From positions 1 through 22,485 of the forward strand of contig URZO01000073.1 in assembly GCA_900552465.1 (NCBI GenBank): 22,485 nucleotides of DNA. Direction: 5' to 3'. Source of the DNA: an uncultured Parabacteroides sp. (GTDB taxonomy: Bacteria > Bacteroidota > Bacteroidia > Bacteroidales > Tannerellaceae). Of this stretch, positions 1-8,160 are shown in pieces. The stretch's first letter is position 1. Every line of letters starts with the position of its first letter. The translations under genes and the position numbers were made by a program. The notes under the pieces are model-generated. The model did not search any database, had not been told where the DNA came from, and saw only the letters and a program-made list of their open reading frames with translations.

Positions 1-13
1 GATTAGTATGAGA

Positions 14-32
14 TGGCGGGTCAAGCCCGCCA
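14..32. repeat. GC-rich hairpin downstream of the ferredoxin gene
   Basis: A perfect 7-bp inverted repeat (TGGCGGG and CCCGCCA) surrounds a 5-nt loop, about 50 bp past the ferredoxin stop codon. No T-run follows on either strand, so it is either a weak terminator or one of the short extragenic palindromes scattered through this window. It lies near the window edge, so its wider context is missing. Confidence 0.45.
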
Positions 33-81
33 GGACACAGACGCTATAAATGGGAATTTTGACACACCCACTTATATCCGT

Positions 82-270
82 TTAGTCGTATTTGATCACG
101 CTAACCGGACAGCTTTCGGCCGCTTCTTTGATGCCTTCTTCGTAGTCGTTGAAGTTCACTCCTTCGTTCACGTGCGAACGGTCGGTTACCTGGAACACTT
201 CGGGGCAGATACCTTCGCAAGTGCCGCAAGCGATGCAGTCTTCTTCTATCCAAACACTCTTTATTGCCAT
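82..270 (-). CDS. Small single-cluster [4Fe-4S] ferredoxin
   Basis: This 62-residue cytoplasmic protein is a low-potential electron carrier. The sequence shows C12, C15 and C18 in a CxxCxxC motif and a remote C54 followed by proline, which is the ligand pattern of monocluster 4Fe-4S ferredoxins of the Thermotoga and Desulfovibrio type. C22, also followed by proline, is an additional cysteine; related proteins use such a residue in a disulfide or keep a remnant of a second cluster. Aspartate and glutamate dominate the rest, as usual for ferredoxins. Length is normal for the family. It is transcribed away from the P5C dehydrogenase gene across a 195-bp gap. Its redox partner cannot be told from the sequence; a link to proline oxidation is not implied, because PRODH normally passes electrons to quinones. 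Confidence 0.93.
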   Translation of the reverse strand: MAIKSVWIEEDCIACGTCEGICPEVFQVTDRSHVNEGVNFNDYEEGIKEAAESCPVSVIKYD

Positions 271-465
271 AATTCTTATATTTTAGATGATTAATATACT
301 AAGATAACATCTGCATGGGGTGAATAGTTGATATGGAACGGCTATCTTGTGACACTTTGTTTTAAATTAAATTTAACGCTTCGCTCTCTTCTATTAAAAA
401 ATTATTCATTATGTTTACGCCGCTGAAATAATCAGCTATTGAACACTTAAATAATAAGAGATACT

Positions 466-2097
466 ATGGACAATGCAATTTTTAGCTTTCCTAAACCTAT
501 TAATGAACCGGTAAAAGCTTACGCCCCCGGTTCCAGTGAAAAATCTTCCTTGAAAAAAACGCTTGCACAGCTGTCTTCAGAAGAATGGGATATCCCTTTG
601 GTGATCGGAGGTAAAGAAATCCGTACCGGCAATACCGGTAAAGTCGTGATGCCGCATGATCATCATCATGTATTGGCAACTTACCATAAAGCCGGTGAGA
701 AAGAAGTACAAATGGCTATCGATGCCGCTATGAAAGCGCATAAGGATTGGTCTGAACTTCCCTGGGTGGAAAGAGCTTCCGTTATGTTGCGCGTGGCTGA
801 ATTGCTGTCGACCAAATATCGTTATCTGTTGAATGCATCCGTGATGTTAGGACAGAGTAAGAATCCGTTCCAGGCAGAGATCGACGCTCCCTGTGAGTTG
901 ATCGACTTCCTGCGTTTCAGTACCTTCTATGCCAGCCAGGTCTATGCCGACCAGCCTTATTCGGAAACCGGCATTCTGAACCGGATGGAGTATCGTGCTC
1001 TGGAAGGCTTTGTGTTCTCGCTTACGCCGTTCAACTTCACATCCATTGCTTCCAACCTGAACATGGCTCCGGCTATGATGGGTAATGTGGCTGTTTGGAA
1101 ACCGTCTACTACAGCTATTCACTCCAACTATCTTCTGATGAAGGTATTCCAGGAAGCAGGCTTGCCCGACGGCGTTGTCAACTTTATTCCGGGACAGGGA
1201 AGTGTGATTGGCAAGGTTGTAACAGCCAGCCGCGACTTGGGTGGTTTCCATTTCACAGGTTCAACTTCTACCTTTAATACATTGTGGCGCCAGATCGGTG
1301 AAAACTTAGGTAACTACAAATCTTATCCGAAGATTGTCGGCGAGACAGGCGGTAAGAACTTTATCTTTGTTCATCCTTCTGCTCCGGCTTTGGATGTGGC
1401 AACCGCTATCGTGCGCGGCGCATTCGAATATCAGGGACAGAAATGTTCGGCCGGTTCACGTGCCTATATCCCGGCTTCGCTCTGGAAAGAGGTGAAAGAT
1501 TATGTGGGCGATATGCTGAAAGAAATCAAGATGGGTGATGTCCAGGACTTCACGAACTTTATCAATGCTGTTATCGATGAGGCTTCGTTCGACAACATCA
1601 TGAGCTATATCAACTATGCAAAACAATCTCCGGATGCAGAGATCGTATTCGGCGGAAACGGCGACAAGTCCGTCGGTTACTTTGTCGAGCCGACTGTTAT
1701 CCAGACTACAGACCCGATGTTCAAGAGCATGGTGGAAGAAATCTTCGGCCCGGTTATCACGATTTATGTGTACGACGATGCTAAATATGAAGAAACGCTC
1801 GAACTCTGCGACCGCACTTCCCCGTACGGCCTGACAGGTTCTATCTTTGCACGCGACCGCTATGCGATCGACATGGCATTTAATAAATTGCGTTATGCAG
1901 CAGGAAACTTCTATATCAACGATAAACCTACAGGGGCCGTTATCGCTCAGCAACCGTTCGGTGGTTCGCGTGCATCCGGTACGAACGATAAGGCCGGTGG
2001 CCCGTTGAACCTGATCCGTTGGACAAATGCCCGCTGCATCAAAGAGGCGTTGGTTCCGCCGACAAGCTACGGTTATCCGTTCCTGGGAGAAAAATAA
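466..2097 (+). CDS. pruA: L-glutamate gamma-semialdehyde (1-pyrroline-5-carboxylate) dehydrogenase
   Basis: This NAD-dependent aldehyde dehydrogenase performs the second step of proline degradation, oxidising glutamate semialdehyde (the open form of P5C) to glutamate. The 543 residues match the monofunctional P5CDH class. E293 in the ETGGK motif is the expected general base, and C327 in the GQKCSAGSR motif is the catalytic nucleophile. The FHFTGSTSTF stretch upstream is the cofactor-binding GS loop, and the C-terminal QQPFGGSRASGTNDKAGG segment is characteristic of P5CDH. There is no signal peptide, so it acts in the cytoplasm. The start ATG follows a weak purine stretch. The proline dehydrogenase gene begins 18 bp after its stop, so the two form an operon and presumably channel P5C between them. 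Confidence 0.96.
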   Translation: MDNAIFSFPKPINEPVKAYAPGSSEKSSLKKTLAQLSSEEWDIPLVIGGKEIRTGNTGKVVMPHDHHHVLATYHKAGEKEVQMAIDAAMKAHKDWSELPWVERASVMLRVAELLSTKYRYLLNASVMLGQSKNPFQAEIDAPCELIDFLRFSTFYASQVYADQPYSETGILNRMEYRALEGFVFSLTPFNFTSIASNLNMAPAMMGNVAVWKPSTTAIHSNYLLMKVFQEAGLPDGVVNFIPGQGSVIGKVVTASRDLGGFHFTGSTSTFNTLWRQIGENLGNYKSYPKIVGETGGKNFIFVHPSAPALDVATAIVRGAFEYQGQKCSAGSRAYIPASLWKEVKDYVGDMLKEIKMGDVQDFTNFINAVIDEASFDNIMSYINYAKQSPDAEIVFGGNGDKSVGYFVEPTVIQTTDPMFKSMVEEIFGPVITIYVYDDAKYEETLELCDRTSPYGLTGSIFARDRYAIDMAFNKLRYAAGNFYINDKPTGAVIAQQPFGGSRASGTNDKAGGPLNLIRWTNARCIKEALVPPTSYGYPFLGEK

Positions 2098-2115
2098 CAG
2101 ACTAAATATAATACC

Positions 2116-3291
2116 ATGTTAGACTTTGATAACACCGAAATCGCTTTCTCTGCCAAATCGCAGTCTGAGCTGAAAAATGCTTATTTGCTGTTCAACACGA
2201 TCAAGTATCCCTGGTTAGTTAAATGCGCCAGTGTAGCGAGTAACATTGCTTTGAACATTCATTTTCCTTTGGCATGGGCCGTAAAGCCGACCTTGTACAA
2301 ACAATTTGTGGGTGGCGAGACCTTGCAGGATTGCACGAAAGCGATCGACCACCTGCGGAAGTTCAACGTCCGTTCGACGCTCGACTTCTCAGCCGAAGGT
2401 GAGCAGACGCCCGAAGGCATACAGGCAACCTTTGAAGAGACGATCCGTTCGATCGATTTTGCAAAAGGCAATGATAACCTGGCATACGCCGTGTTCAAAC
2501 CTTCCACGATCGTAACGGATGAACTGCTTGCCAAAGCATCCGAGAAACGGGAAGAGCTGACGATTGAAGAGGTAAAGGCCTTCCGTGAATTCAAGGAACG
2601 CTTCATGGCTTTCTGCCAGCGCGCCTACGAGAATGATGTCCGCCTGATTGTCGATGCGGAAGACTATTGTTTCCAGGATGCATTGGACGAACTGACCGAC
2701 GAAGCCATGCGCAAGTTTAATAAGAAACGTGCGATCGTATTTGCTACTTTGCAGATGTACCGCCATGACCGTATGCCGTATCTGCGCCGTATCCTGGATG
2801 ATGCGAAGGAGAAAGGCTATATCGCCGGCGTTAAGTTTGTGCGGGGTGCTTATATGGAAGCCGAACGTGCCCGGGCTGCCGCTTTGGGTTATCCCGACCC
2901 GATTTGCAAGGACAAAAAGGCGACGGATGAGAATTTTAACGAAGCTGTCCGCTTCACAATGGATCACCTCGATCATTTTGAAATGTTTATGGGGACCCAT
3001 AATGAAGAGAGCAACTATATGTTGGCCAAGCTGATTGATGAAAAGGGCCTGAAACGGGATGACCCGCGCATCTTCTTTGCACAGTTATTGGGGATGAGCG
3101 ATAACATCTCATTCAACTTGGCTCATGAAGGATATCGTGTTACCAAATATGTGCCGTATGCAAAAGTGCGGGACGTATTGCCCTACCTGATCCGCCGTGC
3201 CGAGGAAAATACTTCCGTAGCCGGGCAAACCAGCCGCGAGCTCCGTATGCTGAAGCTGGAACTGGATCGCCGGAAAGCGGCAAAGAAATAA
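2116..3291 (+). CDS. Proline dehydrogenase (FAD-dependent PRODH domain protein)
   Basis: This 391-residue enzyme catalyses the first step of proline catabolism, oxidising proline to 1-pyrroline-5-carboxylate with FAD and feeding electrons to the respiratory chain. It has the PRODH barrel motifs in order: RLIVDAEDYCFQD around residue 175, GVKFVRGAYMEAER around 242, FMGTHNEESN around 294, and the terminal RRAEEN motif, whose R360, R361 and E364 correspond to the proline carboxylate-binding arginines and glutamate of PutA. There is no fused dehydrogenase or DNA-binding domain, so this is a monofunctional PRODH rather than full PutA. It is the second gene of a two-gene operon with P5CDH. Family members associate peripherally with the inner membrane; no transmembrane segment is evident here. 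Confidence 0.94.
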   Translation: MLDFDNTEIAFSAKSQSELKNAYLLFNTIKYPWLVKCASVASNIALNIHFPLAWAVKPTLYKQFVGGETLQDCTKAIDHLRKFNVRSTLDFSAEGEQTPEGIQATFEETIRSIDFAKGNDNLAYAVFKPSTIVTDELLAKASEKREELTIEEVKAFREFKERFMAFCQRAYENDVRLIVDAEDYCFQDALDELTDEAMRKFNKKRAIVFATLQMYRHDRMPYLRRILDDAKEKGYIAGVKFVRGAYMEAERARAAALGYPDPICKDKKATDENFNEAVRFTMDHLDHFEMFMGTHNEESNYMLAKLIDEKGLKRDDPRIFFAQLLGMSDNISFNLAHEGYRVTKYVPYAKVRDVLPYLIRRAEENTSVAGQTSRELRMLKLELDRRKAAKK

Positions 3292-3319
3292 GTGAGGCTA
3301 AAAGTCTTTCGATACAATT

Positions 3320-3353
3320 TTTAGGCACGGATTCTGTAAGGTCTGTGCCTAAA
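3320..3353. terminator. Bidirectional terminator between PRODH and proC
   Basis: Two 12-nt arms (3320-3331 and 3342-3353) pair with a single G-U type difference around a 10-nt loop. The element ends directly at the proC stop codon, so one hairpin serves two convergent operons. Flanks are A/T-rich but lack a strong U tract. Confidence 0.65.
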
Positions 3354-4160
3354 TTATTTACTCGCTTTCAATCCCCGGATAACGGAGGAGGTGAAGCCGG
3401 AAAGTTCCATTTCGTTCAAACCTTTGATCGTGATACCGCCCGGTGTCGTGACCTTGTCGATTTCCATTTCCGGGTTGCTTTTGTTTTCCAGTAGCAGGTC
3501 GACTGCGCCTTTCACGGTGTGGACTACGATTTCCTGCGCTTGCTTCGGGTAGAAGCCCAATTCGACACCGCCTTCAATCGCTGCGCGGATATAACGCAGG
3601 GCAAAGGCAATGCCGCTGGAAGCTAAGGCTGTTCCGGCTGACATCAGGCGTTCTTCCACCAGCATCGCATTTCCCAACTCATTAAAGATATTGATGATCA
3701 GGTCTGTCTGTTCTTTGGAAGCATTGCGGGCGGCGACGAATGTCATACTGCTGAGTACTTCAATGGCCGTATTCGGCATGATGCGGAAAATCGTCGGAGT
3801 AGCCAGGCAATCATCGAAACCGGTGTTTTTAGTCAGATAGGTGTTCAACAGGTCGAACGTGATACCGGCGGCAACAGATACGATTATCTGCTTGTCGTAG
3901 TTGAGCACGCCTTTGATCTGGTCGACGATTTCTTCTACACGCCACGGCTTAACGGCGATAACGATAATGTCGGCCTCTTTAACCGCTTCCACATTGTCCA
4001 GCGACAGAATAAAGTCCGGATCAGCTTTTTTCATTTTCTCCAAAGTCGTTTCCGATTGTGCAGTACAAGTAATGTCGGATGCTTTGAACATATTCCCTTT
4101 TGCCAGTCCCCGTGCAATAGCGCCCCCAATGTTCCCGGCGCCGATAATCGTTATTTTCAT
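3354..4160 (-). CDS. proC: Pyrroline-5-carboxylate reductase
   Basis: This 268-residue enzyme reduces P5C to proline with NAD(P)H, the last step of proline biosynthesis in the cytoplasm. The N-terminus carries the Rossmann dinucleotide motif GAGNIGG (residues 7-13). The C-terminal helical domain holds the P5CR signature beginning at T238, TTPGGITIKGLNEME. Length is typical. The gene converges on the PRODH operon and shares its terminator, placing synthesis and degradation of proline back to back. It is on the same strand as the arginine cluster that starts 9.5 kb away; in some Bacteroides genomes I recall proC directly following argD, so the genes in between may be a later interruption (inference). 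A TAnnTTTG promoter element lies about 30 bp upstream. Confidence 0.96.
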   Translation of the reverse strand: MKITIIGAGNIGGAIARGLAKGNMFKASDITCTAQSETTLEKMKKADPDFILSLDNVEAVKEADIIVIAVKPWRVEEIVDQIKGVLNYDKQIIVSVAAGITFDLLNTYLTKNTGFDDCLATPTIFRIMPNTAIEVLSSMTFVAARNASKEQTDLIINIFNELGNAMLVEERLMSAGTALASSGIAFALRYIRAAIEGGVELGFYPKQAQEIVVHTVKGAVDLLLENKSNPEMEIDKVTTPGGITIKGLNEMELSGFTSSVIRGLKASK

Positions 4161-4190
4161 GTCTTTTTAATTACTTATTAGTAAGGGCTA

Positions 4191-4198
4191 CAAAGATA
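4191..4198 (-). promoter_or_regulatory. Promoter -7 element for proC
   Basis: The minus strand reads TATCTTTG, the Bacteroidetes sigma-ABfr -7 consensus TAnnTTTG, 31 bp before the proC start codon. No TTTG is found at the ideal upstream distance, so only the -7 box is called. Confidence 0.55.
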
Positions 4199-4203
4199 TG
4201 AAT

Positions 4204-4239
4204 TTAATTGTCAATAGTCCATTGCCCAATGTCAATTAA
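4204..4239. repeat. Imperfect palindrome of the TTGGCAC-like intergenic repeat family
   Basis: TTAATTG at 4204-4210 and CAATTAA at 4233-4239 form the arms, with a smaller CATTG/CAATG inverted pair inside. The order of the elements resembles the better-preserved copies at 16041-16109 and 17357-17385. It lies inside the divergent proC and peptidase promoter region and overlaps the -33 region of the latter, so it may influence expression. Confidence 0.4.
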
Positions 4240-4252
4240 AATAGTATCTTTG
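4222..4252 (+). promoter_or_regulatory. Bacteroidetes promoter for the C1 peptidase
   Basis: TTG at 4222-4224 and TATCTTTG at 4245-4252 are separated by 20 bp, matching the Bacteroidetes primary sigma factor consensus. Transcription should begin near 4258, downstream of an in-frame ATG at 4208, which supports the start at 4295. Confidence 0.7.
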
Positions 4253-4294
4253 TCCTTCAGAATTAATCTTATAACAGAATATAAACAGATTTAC

Positions 4295-5512
4295 ATGAAA
4301 AAGACAATTTTTGCAGTTGGTATGCTGTTCGCCATGACGATGTCTGCAACCATTCATGCACAAGACTCAGAGAAGAAAGACAATGAAGAAGGCTTTGTAT
4401 TTACAACAGTAAAGGAGAATCCGATCACTTCGATCAAAAATCAGAATCGTGCCGGAACCTGCTGGTGTTATTCTACGATGGCATTCCTGGAATCGGAATT
4501 GCTTCGTATGGGAAAGGGTGAATATGATTTATCCGAAATGTATATAGTTTATAATACTTATCTGGATCGTGCAGACGCTGCGGTACGTACTCATGGAGAT
4601 GTTTCCTTCTCACAGGGTGGCTCTTTCTATGATGTCATGTACGGCATGAAAACATTCGGACTGGTTCCGGAAGCGGAGATGCGTCCGGGCGTGATGTATG
4701 GCGATACATTGAGCAATCATACCGAACTTTCCGCCCTTACGGATGCAATGGTGGCTGCTGTTGCTAAAGGCAGACTGCGTAAATTGCAGTCGGATGACAA
4801 TAACGCTATGTTGTGGAAAAAGGCAGTTGCTGCCGTTCATGAGATCTATTTAGGCAAAGCTCCTGAAAAGTTCACTTACAAAGGAAAGGAATATACTCCG
4901 AAATCATTCTATGAATCAACGGGCTTGAATCCTGATGATTATGTGTCTCTGACGTCTTATACGCATCGTCCGTTCTATACGGAGTTTCCGCTCGAAATCC
5001 AGGATAACTGGCGTCATGGCCTGTCTTACAACCTGCCGATCGACGAACTGATGGAAGTCTTTGACAATGCCATTAATAACGGCTATACGATTGCCTGGGG
5101 ATCTGACGTGAGCGAAGCCGGCTTTACCCGTGACGGCGTGGCTGTTATGCCTGACGGCGATAAGATTCAGGAACTGAGTGGTTCCGACATGGCTCATTGG
5201 TTGAAAATGAAACCGGAAGAAAAGAAACTGAATACGAAGCCCCAACCGCAGAAATGGTGCACACAGGCAGAACGTCAGCTGGCTTATGATAACTACGAAA
5301 CGACAGACGACCACGGCATGCAAATCTATGGTATCGCTAAAGACCAGGAAGGCAATGAATATTATATGGTGAAGAATTCTTGGGGTACGGACAACAAATA
5401 TAAAGGTACCTGGTATGCATCCAAGGCTTTCGTCCGCTACAAAACTATGAACATTCTTGTTCACAAAAATGCACTTCCTAAGGCTATTAAGGCTAAGTTA
5501 GGCATTAAATAA
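4295..5512 (+). CDS. Exported C1-family cysteine peptidase (bleomycin hydrolase / PepC-like)
   Basis: This 405-residue papain-fold peptidase resembles the C1B group (PepC/bleomycin hydrolase), which typically acts as an aminopeptidase. The triad is visible: C56 in the AGTCWCYST motif with the oxyanion glutamine in IKNQ just before it, H340 in DDHGM, and N361 in VKNSWG. Family members are usually cytosolic, but this one begins with a clear Sec signal peptide (MKKTIFAVGMLFAMTMSATIHA, cut before QDS), so it is probably periplasmic. The reading frame is open back to an ATG at 4208, but that lies upstream of a near-perfect promoter and would bury the signal peptide, so the start at 4295 is preferred. 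It is a single-gene unit ended by a strong terminator. Substrate is unknown. Confidence 0.9.
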   Translation: MKKTIFAVGMLFAMTMSATIHAQDSEKKDNEEGFVFTTVKENPITSIKNQNRAGTCWCYSTMAFLESELLRMGKGEYDLSEMYIVYNTYLDRADAAVRTHGDVSFSQGGSFYDVMYGMKTFGLVPEAEMRPGVMYGDTLSNHTELSALTDAMVAAVAKGRLRKLQSDDNNAMLWKKAVAAVHEIYLGKAPEKFTYKGKEYTPKSFYESTGLNPDDYVSLTSYTHRPFYTEFPLEIQDNWRHGLSYNLPIDELMEVFDNAINNGYTIAWGSDVSEAGFTRDGVAVMPDGDKIQELSGSDMAHWLKMKPEEKKLNTKPQPQKWCTQAERQLAYDNYETTDDHGMQIYGIAKDQEGNEYYMVKNSWGTDNKYKGTWYASKAFVRYKTMNILVHKNALPKAIKAKLGIK

Positions 5513-5530
5513 ATTCTGAATTCATAATTC

Positions 5531-5574
5531 AAAAAGAGGCTATCCCGACAGGATCGGGGGAAGCCTCTTTTTTT
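5531..5574. terminator. Bidirectional rho-independent terminator
   Basis: AAAAAGAGGCT (5531-5541) pairs with AGCCTCTTTTT (5562 onward), with an inner CCCGA/TCGGG stem, followed by a T-run. The A-run on the other side gives a U-tract for the minus strand too, fitting convergent genes on both sides. Confidence 0.88.
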
Positions 5575-5604
5575 ATATAAAGATGTGTAGCGAAGATGTT
5601 TCGT

Positions 5605-6174
5605 TTATTGTACGAGTGTCAGCGTATAGTTGAGATCGGAAGCTGCCTTCTGTAAATCCTGGTTCAGCATTGTCAGGCTGTCGCCTTCTGCCTGGAAATA
5701 GAATACCATGCTGCCGTCGCTTGGGATCAATTCATAAACAACTGCGCTTGCATCGGCCGGAGTACCTTTCTTCACTTTTCGTTTGCCGGTGGAAGTAAAT
5801 GTCTGGTCTTTGTTGTTCTCTGCTTCCAGATAGGTGGCATCCAATTCGTAAACACCATCATCGCTATCCTGCTGATAATATAAAGTCAGATCATAAACGA
5901 TACCGGGACCATCGGCAGCCGGAACTGTGCCTTTATATTTTTTCTGTACGACTGCACCCTTTTTCGGATCTGTTTTCAGGGAGTCACGCATATTAATCGG
6001 CTTTGCAGGCTTAGCCTTTACAACCGGTAATTTCGGCAGAGAAGGAGTTTCGGGAACTGCTTCGGCTACGGCAAGACTTTCTTCTTCTACTACTACGGGA
6101 GCATCTTTTGCTGCTTTCCCGCTACATGCAGCCAAAAATGCCAGTGCTGCTACTGCGATAAAATACTTTTTCAT
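5605..6174 (-). CDS. NlpE-like lipoprotein lacking the CxxC pair
   Basis: This 189-residue protein has a lipoprotein signal (LAAC lipobox, lipidated C17) and should sit in the inner or outer membrane facing the periplasm. After a proline- and lysine-rich linker (about residues 35-75), the second half matches the NlpE N-terminal barrel fold: KGTVPAADGPGI, then DLTLYY, TYLEAENN, FYFQAEGDSLTMLN and a final YTLTLVQ strand. NlpE in E. coli is a copper and envelope-stress sensor acting through Cpx, and its barrel has CADC at the position that here reads AADG, so both cysteines are missing. The frame extends 11 codons further upstream, but the lipoprotein signal fixes the start at 6174. Family membership is from pattern memory and moderately sure; a sensing role is only analogy. 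Confidence 0.75.
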   Translation of the reverse strand: MKKYFIAVAALAFLAACSGKAAKDAPVVVEEESLAVAEAVPETPSLPKLPVVKAKPAKPINMRDSLKTDPKKGAVVQKKYKGTVPAADGPGIVYDLTLYYQQDSDDGVYELDATYLEAENNKDQTFTSTGKRKVKKGTPADASAVVYELIPSDGSMVFYFQAEGDSLTMLNQDLQKAASDLNYTLTLVQ

Positions 6175-6220
6175 TATTCTGCTTTTTATTTGATGATTTA
6201 GTGACATTTGAAATTATAAC

Positions 6221-6259
6221 AAAAGACCCCCTGCATTTTGTTTTTGCAGAGGGTCTTTT
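6221..6259. terminator. Terminator downstream of the MscS-type gene
   Basis: Fifteen-base arms (6221-6235 and 6245-6259) pair at 14 positions around a 9-nt loop. The minus strand ends in TTTTGTTATAATTT, consistent with termination 25 bp after the channel gene stop and before the NlpE-like gene. Confidence 0.8.
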
Positions 6260-6284
6260 TAACTATTCCGGAAAAAAGCTCCTT

Positions 6285-8129
6285 TTATTTACTTTTCAGA
6301 TAGTCTTCCGGTATTGTCGTGGCACTTCCGTCGCGTCCGGCAAAGTAGTGCGGTGACATGATTTCGACGCCGGCTTCGTTGAAGGTGTCCTGAATATTCT
6401 GGTGCAGATCGGAGGTGATCTGTGCCAGGCGGTCGGCATCTTTGATGTAGGCGTTGATCTGATAACAAGGATAATAGTCCTGTAGTTCGGTCTCTAACAC
6501 GAACGGTTTCGGATGAGCCAGAACGCCAGGGGTAGAGCGGGCTGCATTTATCAACAATTGGTGGACCTGCCGCCAGGGTGCGTCGTAGCCAATCGTCACT
6601 GTCGTGTGGATGATGAGTCCGAACTGACGTGCCGAGGCGCTGTAGTTGACGGTGTGGGATGACATGATAAAGGCATTCGGTATCGTCACCACCTCATTCT
6701 TGGGTGTACGCAAGCGTGTGACGAAAGGTGTCTTTTCGATTACGTTACCAGTCGTCTCGTTCAGCTTGATACGGTCGCCCAGTTTGAAGGGGCGCATATA
6801 GGTGATGACAAGTCCGGCAATGATGTTCCCGATCACCGTACTGGAACCGAGCGAGATAATCAAACCTACAAATACCGATATTCCCTGGAACACACCGGAT
6901 TTGGACCCCGGCAGATAAGGATAGACCATTGCGATCATAAAAGCGTAGAGCAAAAAGCGGATGATATTGAACGTCGGCTGCGCCCAGTCCGGGTAGAAGC
7001 CGGTGATCTTCAGCTTCTCGTTCTCGATCTCGTTGGCGATGTATTGTATTCCCTTTATGATATACTTGATGCAATACCAGATTACCAGGATGATGAACAG
7101 GTTCGGGATATATTCGATAATCGACTTGAACACCATCTTGATCGGCTCCATGATGTAGAAGAATATCCGGAGTGCCAGTTTCTCTGTCTGCGGGAAGATG
7201 GCGAATAGCATCGGGACACTGAACATCAACTGTATCAGCAGGACGATATACCGGCATACATTGCTGAAGAATATCAGGATACGCCCTTGCCGGTGTGTAT
7301 TCAGAAACTCATAATCGCGGATGACGATCGATTTCAACCGTTGTTGCTTGAGCCGTATGATCTGCCGGCGCAGTTTCCGGAAAAGGTAGTTTGTCACGCG
7401 GAACAGGAGGTATTGGATTGCCAGGACCAACACGAATAGTGCCGCCCGTTTGGCAACCTGCAACAAGCTGTTTTCCTCTTTCAGCTCCTTGATTTTTTCG
7501 GCAATGACGGGCACATATTGCTGCGCCAACTCCTGGCGTGTCGTGTTCTGCCAAAGCGCATCCTGGTCGGTAATGCTGGCGATCACTTTGTCGCCATACA
7601 TGATGTCGACGTAATATTCGCTGTCGAACGTATAGACCGAATCTTTGTGCAGCTTGCGGTCTTTCCCGATCTTCAGGATGATGTCGTTGACGCTCGCTGC
7701 ACGGTCGAGGGCTGAATGTCCGCCCCGCTTGGCATACAGGGTGAAAAGCGTGTCGCCATCCACCAAGACCGGTACGCCGGGCGTGAGGGCACGGAGCGAG
7801 TCTATACTGCGGCGTTGTTCTGCGCGTTTCAGTGAATCGGTTGCCAGATTCCGGTTGTGTGCGTCATCTAATTCCGTGCGCAGAACAATCTCGTTCAGCC
7901 TCATTTCCTGTAGCTGTAGCGTCATCTCCTGGATGCGGATCGAATCCTGGCGGTGACGCTCTTCGACAGTCAGCGTGTCAGCCGAGACTGTCGGAAGAGA
8001 ATCGGGGTGAGGCTCGTTGATGGCTGTTTGGATCAGCTTTTCAGCCTTTTCGATCAACTGGGCCTGGGCCGGAGAATAGAAAGCAAATATCCCGATAAAG
8101 ATCAGGAAATATTCCGCTAATTGTTTCAT
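6285..8129 (-). CDS. MscS-family small-conductance mechanosensitive channel with a periplasmic N-terminal region
   Basis: This 614-residue inner-membrane protein probably releases solutes on hypo-osmotic shock. It opens with a signal-like segment (residues 1-23, cleaved near AQAQ), followed by a roughly 200-residue exported part containing a charged, coiled-coil-like stretch (60-115). Predicted membrane helices lie near 228-250, 288-312, 342-362, 390-408 and 415-445. The last one is the glycine/alanine-rich pore helix of MscS (GLIISLGSSTVIGNIIAGL), followed by the beta domain (RPFKLGDRIKL through VVTIPNAFIMSSHTVNYS, 446-496) and a C-terminal alpha/beta domain. It is larger than plain MscS (about 286 residues), like the MscK/YnaI-type paralogues. 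It starts 31 bp after the DPP IV gene, so the two are likely cotranscribed. Confidence 0.92.
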   Translation of the reverse strand: MKQLAEYFLIFIGIFAFYSPAQAQLIEKAEKLIQTAINEPHPDSLPTVSADTLTVEERHRQDSIRIQEMTLQLQEMRLNEIVLRTELDDAHNRNLATDSLKRAEQRRSIDSLRALTPGVPVLVDGDTLFTLYAKRGGHSALDRAASVNDIILKIGKDRKLHKDSVYTFDSEYYVDIMYGDKVIASITDQDALWQNTTRQELAQQYVPVIAEKIKELKEENSLLQVAKRAALFVLVLAIQYLLFRVTNYLFRKLRRQIIRLKQQRLKSIVIRDYEFLNTHRQGRILIFFSNVCRYIVLLIQLMFSVPMLFAIFPQTEKLALRIFFYIMEPIKMVFKSIIEYIPNLFIILVIWYCIKYIIKGIQYIANEIENEKLKITGFYPDWAQPTFNIIRFLLYAFMIAMVYPYLPGSKSGVFQGISVFVGLIISLGSSTVIGNIIAGLVITYMRPFKLGDRIKLNETTGNVIEKTPFVTRLRTPKNEVVTIPNAFIMSSHTVNYSASARQFGLIIHTTVTIGYDAPWRQVHQLLINAARSTPGVLAHPKPFVLETELQDYYPCYQINAYIKDADRLAQITSDLHQNIQDTFNEAGVEIMSPHYFAGRDGSATTIPEDYLKSK

Positions 8130-8160
8130 GTCGAACTATTACTGTATATCTGCTTGTTTG

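Noticed and set aside
13..294. 93-codon plus-strand frame opposite the ferredoxin gene
   Set aside because: It is antisense to a clear ferredoxin with all cluster cysteines and has no protein features of its own.
4208..4294. 29-residue N-terminal extension of the C1 peptidase
   Set aside because: It starts upstream of the promoter and would place the signal peptide internally.
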